Below are positions 7,190 through 13,848 of a stretch of DNA of 13,893 bases, piece after piece (the first letter of the stretch is position 1; the number at the start of each line of letters is the position of its first letter). The translations under genes and the position numbers were made by a program. Under the pieces are notes generated by a model, which was given only the letters and a program-made list of their open reading frames with translations, searched no databases and had not been told where the DNA came from. The stretch comes from Treponema sp. (GTDB lineage Bacteria; Spirochaetota; Spirochaetia; Treponematales; Breznakiellaceae): the NCBI GenBank assembly GCA_009785545.1, contig WQWD01000029.1:1-13893 (forward strand). Reading direction: 5' to 3'.

Positions 7190-7220
7190 GCGTAAAAAGC
7201 TATATTTAGGCTTTTTACGC
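7190..7220 (+). terminator. Perfect 11-bp hairpin between the two gene copies
   Basis: GCGTAAAAAGC (7190-7200) pairs with GCTTTTTACGC (7210-7220) around a nine-base loop. It may terminate transcription from the upstream promoter. Its arm overlaps the ATGCGTAAAA motif seen at other sites, so an operator role is also possible. The stretch 7221-7311 holds nothing recognised. Confidence 0.5.
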
Positions 7221-7315
7221 GGCTAACTAAGATGAAAATTTATGTTTTACAAAAATCTACTAAATTTGCGATTGGTTATGGATATACCCGAAACTTTATT
7301 GATTGAATAAACCCC

Positions 7316-7344
7316 TTGACAAAGCGTTTTGTTTGTAGTATAAT
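7316..7344 (+). promoter_or_regulatory. Consensus promoter of the 118-aa gene
   Basis: TTGACA (7316-7321), a 17-base spacer and TATAAT (7339-7344): a full consensus match. ATGCGTAAAA follows immediately at 7345-7354 and could be an operator over the transcription start. Confidence 0.9.
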
Positions 7345-7379
7345 ATGCGTAAAATAAAGAATATAAGGAATTTTTACTT

Positions 7380-7736
7380 ATGACAATAAACAAGAAAACG
7401 AGCCAAGATTTCTTAAGGTTGATGTATCTGATACAGAACAATCGCAGTTCCACCTTGAGGCGAATACACGAGGCCGCATACGCTGTTTTAACCCAACCAG
7501 TTTACACAGCGATAGACCATACCAAGGGCGGCAAACCATTTTATTCCTTAGAGCCGATACAGGATATTACAGAGGAAAATACACCCATGCGGAAGCCGGG
7601 CGGCCGTCCCCAAAGCCTGACCGATGAGCAGAAAGCAGTTATATTAAACAGCGACCTGCCCCATCTCCAGTTGGCTCGGCTTTACAAAGTCGCCGAGGGT
7701 ACTATCAGAAATGTTCGTAAGAATAAGATAAAATGA
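7380..7736 (+). CDS. Small putative DNA-binding protein with C-terminal helix-turn-helix
   Basis: The 118-residue product starts at ATG 7380, nine bases after AAGGAA (7365-7370). The N-terminal part (about 1-45) is helical and basic. The C-terminal part (about 73-117) has the pattern GGRPQSLTDEQKAVIL, LARLYKVAEGTIRNVRKNK, which resembles the helix-turn-helix tail of resolvases and related small regulators (GRPxxLTxxQ, then LAxxYxV, then TIxNxxK). No catalytic serine or resolvase core is present, so a regulator is more likely than a recombinase. A consensus promoter of its own and a decayed paralogue just upstream set it apart as a self-contained unit. A role in copy or expression control of the replication genes is inferred from position only. 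Confidence 0.65.
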   Translation: MTINKKTSQDFLRLMYLIQNNRSSTLRRIHEAAYAVLTQPVYTAIDHTKGGKPFYSLEPIQDITEENTPMRKPGGRPQSLTDEQKAVILNSDLPHLQLARLYKVAEGTIRNVRKNKIK

Positions 7737-7752
7737 TATTTTTACGACTACA

Positions 7753-7790
7753 GGGCGGCATAAAAATTAAAAAAGTTTTTTTGTTCGCCC
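7753..7790 (+). terminator. Possible terminator after the 118-aa gene
   Basis: GGGCG (7753-7757) can pair with CGCCC (7786-7790), with an A-rich and a T-rich run facing each other inside. The structure abuts the next promoter. The pairing is not continuous, so confidence is low. Confidence 0.35.
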
Positions 7791-7792
7791 CC

Positions 7793-7821
7793 TTGACAAG
7801 ATATTAAATTCGTGGTATGAT
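7793..7821 (+). promoter_or_regulatory. Promoter of the ribbon-helix-helix gene
   Basis: TTGACA (7793-7798), a 17-base spacer and TATGAT (7816-7821). The only upstream ATG in the gene's frame (7817) lies inside this -10 box and so cannot be the start of the transcript's coding part. Confidence 0.8.
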
Positions 7822-7846
7822 AGAGATATTCTTTTATGTATCGAGA

Positions 7847-7856
7847 AAAGGAGGGG
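7847..7856 (+). promoter_or_regulatory. Strong ribosome binding site with no canonical start codon after it
   Basis: AAAGGAGGGG is followed, at normal spacing, by ATA codons at 7859 and 7862 in the frame of the next gene. No in-frame ATG, GTG or TTG occurs between the expected transcription start (about 7828) and the conserved coding part. Confidence 0.75.
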
Positions 7857-7861
7857 ATATA

Positions 7862-8032
7862 ATAAGCAAGAAACCAAAATCAGACGCTAAAATAAATCAA
7901 GTTCGCTTACTGTTCTCTAATGATGAACTCGAAAAACTTGACTTTATTTGCGAAGTCGAAAATCTTAGCAGAGCAGCAGTTATCAGAAAATGGATTGATG
8001 AAAAATATCCCAAAGCAAAGAAGAAAGGATAA
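7862..8032 (+). CDS. Small ribbon-helix-helix (CopG/Arc-like) protein, probable ATA start
   Basis: The frame encodes about 56 residues: a lysine-rich start (SKKPKSDAKINQ), a short strand (VRLLFS), helix A (NDELEKLDFICEVENL), the turn and helix B (SRAAVIRKWIDEKYPK), and a basic tail. This is the pattern of small ribbon-helix-helix DNA-binding proteins, which often control plasmid copy number or replication-gene expression. The frame runs open further up to ATG 7817, but that lies within the promoter's -10 box. A very strong ribosome binding site points to ATA 7862. Either a rare ATA start is used or the gene has lost its start by a G-to-A change. The downstream part is intact, which argues against long-standing decay. 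Confidence 0.65.
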   Translation: MSKKPKSDAKINQVRLLFSNDELEKLDFICEVENLSRAAVIRKWIDEKYPKAKKKG

Positions 8033-8141
8033 AGCTACTGTTTGGCGACACGGCTTTATCCTGAACCACAAACGGAACGCACCGTCAATATTTATGTCCT
8101 ACGATGTTCAATCAAGGAACGTCATAGGAGCGTTATCTCTA

Positions 8142-8161
8142 TGCTCACAGGAGCGTGAGCA
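8142..8161. other. Inverted repeat upstream of the 85-aa gene
   Basis: TGCTCAC (8142-8148) pairs with GTGAGCA (8155-8161) around AGGAGC. It sits four bases before a second, stronger inverted repeat. Confidence 0.5.
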
Positions 8162-8165
8162 CTAC

Positions 8166-8188
8166 TCTGCTATACTTAGTATAGCAGA
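8166..8188. promoter_or_regulatory. Perfect 10-bp inverted repeat, operator or RNA hairpin candidate
   Basis: TCTGCTATAC (8166-8175) pairs with GTATAGCAGA (8179-8188) around TTA. No T tract follows. It sits about 55 bases before the ATG at 8244. It could bind one of the small DNA-binding proteins encoded just upstream, or form a leader hairpin. The rest of 8033-8243 is non-coding as far as I can tell. Confidence 0.5.
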
Positions 8189-8243
8189 ATGCGTTTCGTT
8201 TGTCAATGCCCAAATTATGTAAAAAAACAAAGGAGCGATTTTT

Positions 8244-8501
8244 ATGGAAAAGTATTACATGAGCAATAACACGCTGGATTTATTGGAGCGCAGCGAAATT
8301 GATCTGAACCAGTTGCGCACTTTATTATGTTGCATTTGCGATTATTTTAAATATTCATATGAATACGTCAAAGAGAATATGCACGAATTATCCTTGCGAT
8401 ATTCGCACTATCACATATTGCTTAATATTGCGCTTGACAAGGCGATTAGCGCACAGCGCACACTCCAAGAGGCGATTAATAATGCAGAGGTTATTAAATA
8501 A
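8244..8501 (+). CDS. Hypothetical 85-aa helical protein
   Basis: ATG 8244 follows AAAGGAG (8229-8235) by eight bases, a convincing translation start. The product is predicted helical throughout, tyrosine-rich in the middle (YFKYSYEYVKENM) and has a regular hydrophobic pattern near the end (LLNIALDKAISAQRTLQEAI). I see no signal peptide, membrane segment or metal site. I do not recognise the family. It lies 82 bases ahead of the primase-helicase gene, so a replication accessory role is a guess from position. Confidence 0.6.
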   Translation: MEKYYMSNNTLDLLERSEIDLNQLRTLLCCICDYFKYSYEYVKENMHELSLRYSHYHILLNIALDKAISAQRTLQEAINNAEVIK

Positions 8502-8543
8502 TACGCATAAGTAAATTCTGTAATATAGAGTTTTTACGCATAA
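8502..8543. repeat. Direct TACGCATAA pair upstream of the primase-helicase gene
   Basis: TACGCATAA occurs at 8502-8510 and again at 8535-8543. Its complement contains ATGCGTA, the motif found at 7188 and 7345. The pair may be an operator ahead of the replication gene. Confidence 0.45.
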
Positions 8544-8583
8544 TTAGCCGATAAAAAATTATGTTTGAAACGAAAGGATTGAT

Positions 8584-10941
8584 ATGATTAACACGAAAAA
8601 AATTTACTGCAATGTCGATGAAGTGCCGTATCAGAATAAAGCCGAAGCGGATAAAGCAATCGGCGGCATAGTCAATCGCATGAAATGCGATAAACGGCTT
8701 TTAAGTATGTCTGCCGAGAGTTTGAGCCGGGCAGTTACACAAGGCTATAGCTTCACGGCGGCGGCATTAAAAGGCACGACGGCAAAAGATTTTGTCAGTC
8801 AAAGCCTTGCAGTTTTAGATATTGACAACAAGCGCGATGATATTCCCGTCACGACCGTCGAGGCGGCTATCCAGACGCTGGAGGCCTACGGGATAAAATA
8901 CAGCTTCATGTATTATTCTTATAGTCATACTACCTCTGCCCCCAAGTTTCGGATAGTGTGCGTTTTAGATGAAGCGGTTACAAACCCCGATGAAGCGATA
9001 AGATTAAATAAATATCTTATATCCCTTTTCCCGCAAGCTGATGAAGCCTGTCATAATTTAGACCGCCTTTATTATGGAACGGATAAGGGGCTAGCAACCG
9101 AGGTTTACGACCGCACGACAAAAATAATACTCCCGGCTGAACCTGAACCAGACCCGGCGACCGGGCCGCCCAAAGAAGCCCCCGCGCGCTCATCGGTGAC
9201 GGCGGGAGCGTTTGACCTGACACAGGCGATACAAAGTTTTGATTTGGCGGGATATATCAGGCAGACCACAGGCGCGGAGGGCGAACGAAAAGGCAAAGAC
9301 GTTTTATTTAATCCCTGCCCGGTGTGTGGGCATAAAGATGATTTTTATGTCGATACCGAACGGAATATATATAAATGTCATAGCGCGTCAAATAATTCCG
9401 GCGGCAATATTTTGAACTATCTTATGAACACGCGGAACTGGGATATAAAGGCGGCTCGGGAATATTTTATATATGATATTATGAAACAAGACCGACAGGC
9501 GCAGCGGGAAGCGTTCAAGCAAGCGAAAAGGCAGGAGAGAGTAGAAGAACAGACGGGGAGCGCGGATTTTAAGATTGACAATTATATTTATGATGATAAA
9601 ATTAATTGTGCGCTGCTTGCTGAATTTATAAAAGAGCGCGAGCGTTATATATTTGTTCGCGACCACGCTAAAGAAAATGTCCAGCATTATTTGTATAAAA
9701 ATGGATATTATAGTTTGATTGCAGACCTTGAGTTTAAATCGTTTATAAAAAACTTTATCCCGCTTGAAATGCAGAAAATGGAGCATATAAACGAGGCGTT
9801 CAATTTAATATCGCTTGACGATAAATTTTTGAGGCGCAGCCAAATAGACAACAACGAGAATATAATCAATTTTAAAAATGGTGTTCTGCACCTTGACACG
9901 ATGGAGTTAAAGCCCCACAGCCCCGATTATATTTGCACCAAGCGAATCCCGCATAATTTTGTGCCGGACGCGCCGAGGCCGGACACCGGGCATTTCGATA
10001 AGTACATGGCCCACTTGACAACCGGGGATAAAGGCAAAGCAAGCCTTATCTTGCAGGTGCTGGGCATGGCGATAAGCAATATTAAAGGCTACCGCCCGAA
10101 AAAAGGGTTGTTTATGTTCGGTGAGGGTGACACGGGCAAGAGCGTCATTCGCGGATTGGCGGCGCATTTAGTCGGCGAGGAAAACAACAGCGGCATTAAC
10201 CTTGAAACCCTTGAAGCCCGGTTCGGCACGTCTGTTATATACGGTAAGCGGCTTGTCGGAAGCCCTGATATGTCGTTTATGACAGTAAAGGAGCTTCACG
10301 CCTTTAAGATGATTACGGGCGGCGACGATATAACAGCGGAATACAAGCGCGAAAATGCTTTTACATACAGATTTGACGGTGTTGTCTGGTTCTGTATGAA
10401 TGAGCTGCCCAAGTTCGGCGGCGACAAGGGCGACCATGTTTACGACCGTATGATGATGGTAGAATGCAACCCCAAGAAGCCGGAGTTTCTGGACAGGGAA
10501 TTGCCGGAGAAACTGCTGACCGAGATTGAGTATATTATATCCCTTGCAATCAAGGAACTGCAAAAGGTTATAGACAACGGATATAATTATGTTATCCCGC
10601 AGTCGGTCAGGGATTCACGGGAATATTATAAAAAGCAGAACAGTAGCTTCTTGTTATTCTTTGATGAATGTACTACCCCCCGCCTCGATGGTAAGATTTA
10701 CGACAAATGCACCCGTAAGAAATTTTATGATGTTTATGCCGCGTGGTGCAAAGACAATAATCGCGGCGTATCAGAAACCAAACCCGCCGTTCTGAAAATG
10801 CTGGAGAGCATGGGGAAAGCCGCGTCATATCAAGACAAACACGGCAACAGATATTACCGTGATTTTACCCTTACTTTGGAAACAAAACGGGATTACTCCA
10901 AGGTTTACGGCTATGATGATACGATGAATATTAAAAATTAA
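8584..10941 (+). CDS. Replication primase-helicase (primase-polymerase plus D5/P4-type SF3 helicase)
   Basis: The 785-residue product starts at ATG 8584, five bases after AAAGGA. Residues about 1-200 look like an archaeo-eukaryotic-type primase-polymerase domain: the acidic LDIDN motif (D79, D81), then KFRIVCVLDEAV and a LDRLYYGTDKG block. Residues 245-266 form a zinc-binding motif (C245, C248, H250, C265, H266). A D5_N-like linker region follows. The SF3 helicase carries Walker A GEGDTGKS (513-520), an acidic Walker B-like SPDMS (D562), the sensor motif VVWFCMNELP (N606) and an arginine-finger candidate YDRMMM (R622). This is the layout of P4-type phage/plasmid primase-helicases that unwind and prime at the element's own origin. 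An array of repeats lies directly downstream and is a likely target. The gene is intact, with no missing key residue seen. Confidence 0.88.
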   Translation: MINTKKIYCNVDEVPYQNKAEADKAIGGIVNRMKCDKRLLSMSAESLSRAVTQGYSFTAAALKGTTAKDFVSQSLAVLDIDNKRDDIPVTTVEAAIQTLEAYGIKYSFMYYSYSHTTSAPKFRIVCVLDEAVTNPDEAIRLNKYLISLFPQADEACHNLDRLYYGTDKGLATEVYDRTTKIILPAEPEPDPATGPPKEAPARSSVTAGAFDLTQAIQSFDLAGYIRQTTGAEGERKGKDVLFNPCPVCGHKDDFYVDTERNIYKCHSASNNSGGNILNYLMNTRNWDIKAAREYFIYDIMKQDRQAQREAFKQAKRQERVEEQTGSADFKIDNYIYDDKINCALLAEFIKERERYIFVRDHAKENVQHYLYKNGYYSLIADLEFKSFIKNFIPLEMQKMEHINEAFNLISLDDKFLRRSQIDNNENIINFKNGVLHLDTMELKPHSPDYICTKRIPHNFVPDAPRPDTGHFDKYMAHLTTGDKGKASLILQVLGMAISNIKGYRPKKGLFMFGEGDTGKSVIRGLAAHLVGEENNSGINLETLEARFGTSVIYGKRLVGSPDMSFMTVKELHAFKMITGGDDITAEYKRENAFTYRFDGVVWFCMNELPKFGGDKGDHVYDRMMMVECNPKKPEFLDRELPEKLLTEIEYIISLAIKELQKVIDNGYNYVIPQSVRDSREYYKKQNSSFLLFFDECTTPRLDGKIYDKCTRKKFYDVYAAWCKDNNRGVSETKPAVLKMLESMGKAASYQDKHGNRYYRDFTLTLETKRDYSKVYGYDDTMNIKN

Positions 10942-10951
10942 GGTTAAATTA

Positions 10952-10998
10952 ACAGCAACTGTTACAGCAATAGTTTTATAACAGTTGCTGTCTTTTTT
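10952..10998 (+). terminator. Terminator of the primase-helicase gene, built from the ACAGCAA repeat
   Basis: ACAGCAACTGTTA (10952-10964) is perfectly complementary to TAACAGTTGCTGT (10979-10991), with a 14-base loop that holds another ACAGCAA. Six Ts follow (10993-10998). It begins ten bases after the stop codon and contains three copies of the heptamer that recurs downstream. Confidence 0.8.
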
Positions 10999-11017
10999 CG
11001 CCCATTTTATGCGGGAA

Positions 11018-11221
11018 ACAGCAAGGACAGCAACAACAGCAACTGTTTTTAAGTTGCGCGCGCGCGCGATAGTATATACTGTGGAGCGTTTACACGAACT
11101 GAGAAATTGTTGCTGTCCTTGCTGTCCTTGCTGTCTTTTTGAAAAACATGCGGCAGAATGGGTAGAATTAGACAGCAACAGTAACAGCAACTGTCTGTAT
11201 AAAACAGCAACAGTTGCTGTT
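11018..11221. repeat. ACAGCAA iteron-like array, candidate replication origin
   Basis: ACAGCAA occurs on the + strand at 11018, 11027, 11036 (exact 9-base steps), 11172, 11184 and 11204. On the - strand (TTGCTGT) it occurs at 11110, 11119, 11128 (again 9-base steps) and 11214. With the three copies in the preceding terminator that makes thirteen in about 270 bases. The two 9-base triplets mirror each other around base 11076, on the palindrome AGTATATACT (11071-11080), beside an alternating GC run (11056-11068). The array sits right behind the primase-helicase gene. Phased repeats, an easily melted core and a Z-DNA-prone tract are usual origin features. Function is inferred. Confidence 0.6.
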
Positions 11222-11240
11222 AACCCCTAAGCCGGGGTTA
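11221..11240. other. Short GC-rich hairpin bounding the repeat array
   Basis: TAACCCC (11221-11227) pairs with GGGGTTA (11234-11240) around TAAGCC. It lies directly against the last ACAGCAA/TTGCTGT palindrome. No T tract follows. Confidence 0.5.
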
Positions 11241-11493
11241 GCCGCCGCTTCAAAAATGACCGGAGTTCAATTCCCCCCTCCGCTGATTTCACACGCGCCG
11301 CCCCAAAGAAGCCGCCGTTTCGCGCGGGGGATTGCCGGGACGTAATCTGCCATAAAATGGGGGATTCGTGTTCATTTGGTGTTCACGCCGTCCAAAAGTT
11401 GGGGCGAACGAGATATTACGCGGCTGTGAAATATGGCATGTTTTGTTCAAGGTGTGATAATATATTTTGCTGGGGAGTAAAAAGGGTGGTAAA

Positions 11494-11736
11494 ATGGTGT
11501 CATTCCCTTGCTGGCGATTCGGTGAAAGAGAGATTTTGTTGACTTGCCCAACGGCAACGGACTGGATTGGAGCGCAGATGGGAGTCGGCGAGCGTTCGCT
11601 CCGCAAGATTATCGCAGGCAAATTCAAGAGCACGCAGGGGGGCAGGGTTTTTAATTTGCGCTGTGCGCTAAATAATACTCCATTTTTGACGAATCTCTCT
11701 ATATTTAGGTGCAAACTTACGGAGCCTGCGGCTTGA
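11494..11736 (+). CDS. Weak candidate small ORF, helix-turn-helix-like segment
   Basis: The stretch 11241-11860 has no convincing gene. The best candidate starts at ATG 11494 with a mediocre GGGTGG site in front and encodes 80 residues. A middle segment (TDWIGAQMGVGERSLRKIIA) could form a helix-turn-helix, while the ends look unlike real protein. The rest of the stretch shows a CGGAG/CTCCG inverted repeat (11261-11282) and no promoter I trust. Confidence 0.2.
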   Translation: MVSFPCWRFGEREILLTCPTATDWIGAQMGVGERSLRKIIAGKFKSTQGGRVFNLRCALNNTPFLTNLSIFRCKLTEPAA

Positions 11737-11860
11737 CAACGGGCTGCTCAATATCCCGCTGTTTAACCTTGAAAATTATTTGAAGAAAAATTAAAGACAG
11801 CATGGGGCGCGAGTTTTTGCCTCTCTTTTTTTTGCTGGCCCGCAATAGGAATGTCCCGAT

Positions 11861-11980
11861 AAGTCCCCCCGGCGAAAAATCCTCGCATATTTTTTTACCC
11901 TAAGCCGTTCGCATTGCCCTGTCTGATTTGCGCGCTGAAGCTCACGCGGGAAAAAACCAACCGCCGCGAAAAATATTTTA
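11861..11980 (-). repeat. Dispersed intergenic repeat, copy B (inverted arm of a foldback)
   Basis: Read on the - strand, this arm closely matches 12150-12270. The best part, a 70-base block from 11930 back to 11861 against 12211 onward, includes a 20-base identical core (GATTTTTCGCC side) and the block GCGAACGGCTTAGGG. Similarity continues outward through a CTTCAGCG-like block to a GCGGCGGTT block, with a small gap. The two arms could fold into a very long imperfect hairpin. Confidence 0.75.
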
Positions 11981-12149
11981 GAGAGCAGTCACGGTCAGCT
12001 GCGATAGCTACTCGCAAACTTTTTTGACCGTATTTATATTAGGAGGATTTATTTTAGAGGAAATATTTTTATTTAAAATTTTTCCTCCGCTCATCCGCCT
12101 ATTTAAGAAAAGAAAAATAATTTGTACTTTCATTCTGGCTGAAAATTTC

Positions 12150-12285
12150 TGCATATTTTTTTGCGGTGGTTGCGACAGTTGTTTTTTTATCCCATACGAG
12201 CATCAGCGAGCAAAGCAGACGGAGCAACGCGAACGGCTTAGGGCAAAAAAATCTGCGAGGATTTTTCGCCGGGGGCTTGGGGCGA
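12150..12285 (+). repeat. Dispersed intergenic repeat, copy C (direct arm of a foldback)
   Basis: This is the + strand arm of the foldback with 11861-11980; the enclosed 170 bases (11981-12149) are AT-rich and hold an AGGAGG at 12041 with no clear gene. The same sequence type recurs in direct orientation after the IS (76-160), so related repeats flank the IS on both sides. A frame through this arm is open but looks like chance translation of a repeat. Confidence 0.7.
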
Positions 12286-12302
12286 GAATGTGTCAAAAGG
12301 GG

Positions 12303-12331
12303 TTGAAAAAGGACGGTAAAAATGGTATAAT
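12303..12331 (+). promoter_or_regulatory. Promoter of the IS transposase
   Basis: TTGAAA (12303-12308), a 17-base spacer and TATAAT (12326-12331), 35 bases ahead of the transposase start. Only a poor ribosome binding site is seen before ATG 12367, which would keep transposase levels low. Confidence 0.85.
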
Positions 12332-12366
12332 ATAGACATCAGAAAGAATGGCGGGTAAAAAAAGAA

Positions 12367-13848
12367 ATGGGATATATAAAAGGGGAAAATCGGGAGCAAA
12401 TGATACTGTTTCCAGAAAGCATAGAGGAATATGTTTCGGAGGATAATACAGTTCGAGTGATAGATGCGTATGTGGATAGTTTAGACGTTGACGTGCTTGG
12501 CTTCACGAAAGCACAGCCCAAAGACACCGGACGCCCGCCGTACTCGCCGCAGGATTTGCTGAAGCTGTATGTATATGGCTACATGAACCGGGTTCGTTCG
12601 TCGCGGCGGTTAGAAACAGAAAGCAAGCGCAATATTGAAGTGATGTGGCTGCTGAAAAAGTTGTCGCCCGACCACAAAACCATCTCCCGTTTCCGTCATG
12701 AAAATGCGGAGGCGTTGAAAAACGTGTTCAGGGATTTCGTGAAACTGTGCATGAAGCTGAACTTGTACGGAAAAGAGTTGGTTGCCATTGACGGGAGCAA
12801 GTTCAAAGCGGTAAACTCAAAAGACCGCAACTTCACAGAAGGCAAGCTAACGGACAGGCTCGCCCGCATCGAAGCGAAGATAGCAGAATATTTAGAGCAG
12901 CTTAATGAACAAGACATTCAAGACGATGGCGCAGATATGAAGCCCACGGCTGAAGAACTTGCCGTTATCATATCAGGGCTTTCGCAGCGCAAGTCTGAGT
13001 ACGAGGGCTACCGCAAAGATATGGAGGAATCGGAGGCAACACAGAAATCGTTGACCGACCCTGAGAGCCGCCTGATGAAATACCACGGAGATACGGTAGT
13101 GGGGTATAACGTGCAGACGGCGGTGGACAGCCTGAACAAACTGATAGTGGAATTTGAAGTTACGAACCAAGCGCAAGATAAAAATTTGTTAAGCCCGATG
13201 GCGATAAGCGCGAAAGAAATGCTTGAAGCAGAGGAACTGAGCGCCGTGTCAGACGCAGGCGACAGCGCGAGCGATATAGTGAACTGTATCGAAAATGGTA
13301 TTACGCCGCACGTAGCGCATATAGATGGGGGCGATATACAGGTATGCGTGGAAACAGAGGAAGCAGAAATCGTTCCGATTGAGTCGCACACAAACGGGCG
13401 GTGCGTGTATATAGCGAAACGAAACGTAGCCGTGTGTCCGATGGGGCAGATACTCTATCCCGGCTCATACAAAAAACGGGCGCGGGCGGCTCTGTTTCGT
13501 AACGGCAGGGCTTGTTCGAAATGCCTGTGCAAATGCACGAAGGAGAAGTACAAAGCGTTCGAGATAATGATGAAAAAATCTGAGTTCAGCAAGGAGTATG
13601 ACGACACAAACCTTCGGGTTAAGCAGATTACGATTTCATCGGACAAGGCAATTCTGAAGCAGAGAAAATGTATTGCTGAACACCCATTCGGCACGGTCAA
13701 GAGGGCGATGGACGCAGGGTATCTGCTCACGAAAGGCAAACGCAAAGTCAGGGGAGAGCTTTCGCTGGCATTTTTGGCGTACAATCTGAAGCGCGCCGTC
13801 AATATTATTGGCGCGAAGCAGCTAATCAGCGCAGCGAGCGCAAGATGA
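12367..13848 (+). CDS. IS1182-family transposase, intact
   Basis: The 493-residue product is a DDE transposase of the IS1182 type. An N-terminal DUF772-like region covers about residues 20-115, including GRPPYSPQDLLKLYVYGYMN and the SPDHKTISRFR block. The catalytic aspartate lies in VAIDGSKFKAVNS (D142). A charged insertion runs from about 160 to 235. The second aspartate is in AVSDAGDSAS (D296). A cysteine cluster (CSKCLCKC, about 385-392) precedes the catalytic glutamate in AEHPFGTVKRAMD (E438). All three acidic residues are present, so it may be active. The product catalyses movement of its own IS. It has its own promoter, and a terminator overlaps the stop codon. The terminal inverted repeats could not be located by eye. 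The same C-terminal end opens the window at base 2. Confidence 0.9.
   Translation: MGYIKGENREQMILFPESIEEYVSEDNTVRVIDAYVDSLDVDVLGFTKAQPKDTGRPPYSPQDLLKLYVYGYMNRVRSSRRLETESKRNIEVMWLLKKLSPDHKTISRFRHENAEALKNVFRDFVKLCMKLNLYGKELVAIDGSKFKAVNSKDRNFTEGKLTDRLARIEAKIAEYLEQLNEQDIQDDGADMKPTAEELAVIISGLSQRKSEYEGYRKDMEESEATQKSLTDPESRLMKYHGDTVVGYNVQTAVDSLNKLIVEFEVTNQAQDKNLLSPMAISAKEMLEAEELSAVSDAGDSASDIVNCIENGITPHVAHIDGGDIQVCVETEEAEIVPIESHTNGRCVYIAKRNVAVCPMGQILYPGSYKKRARAALFRNGRACSKCLCKCTKEKYKAFEIMMKKSEFSKEYDDTNLRVKQITISSDKAILKQRKCIAEHPFGTVKRAMDAGYLLTKGKRKVRGELSLAFLAYNLKRAVNIIGAKQLISAASAR

Noticed and set aside
7817..7861. ATG 7817 as start of the ribbon-helix-helix protein
   Set aside because: It lies within the promoter's -10 box, before the expected transcription start.
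7380..8032. Toxin-antitoxin pair formed by the 118-aa and ribbon-helix-helix genes
   Set aside because: Each has its own promoter, and the 118-aa protein looks like a DNA-binding protein with no toxin motif.
7920..8222. 100-residue ORF overlapping the ribbon-helix-helix gene
   Set aside because: No ribosome binding site, out of frame with a better gene, and it runs through two inverted repeats.
11018..11221. ACAGCAA array as simple microsatellite slippage
   Set aside because: The copies lie on both strands, with mirrored 9-base phasing and differing spacers, which slippage does not produce.
11255..11290. tRNA 3'-end-like string (GGAGTTCAATTC then a C run), possible attachment site
   Set aside because: The T-arm stem does not pair properly, no other tRNA arms are present, and no integrase is in the window.
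11289..11714. 141-residue reverse-strand ORF
   Set aside because: No ribosome binding site or recognisable domain; composition looks like chance reading of non-coding DNA.
12024..12335. 103-residue ORF inside the foldback, with AGGAGG nearby
   Set aside because: No canonical start after the AGGAGG, and its second half is the translated repeat arm running into the IS promoter.
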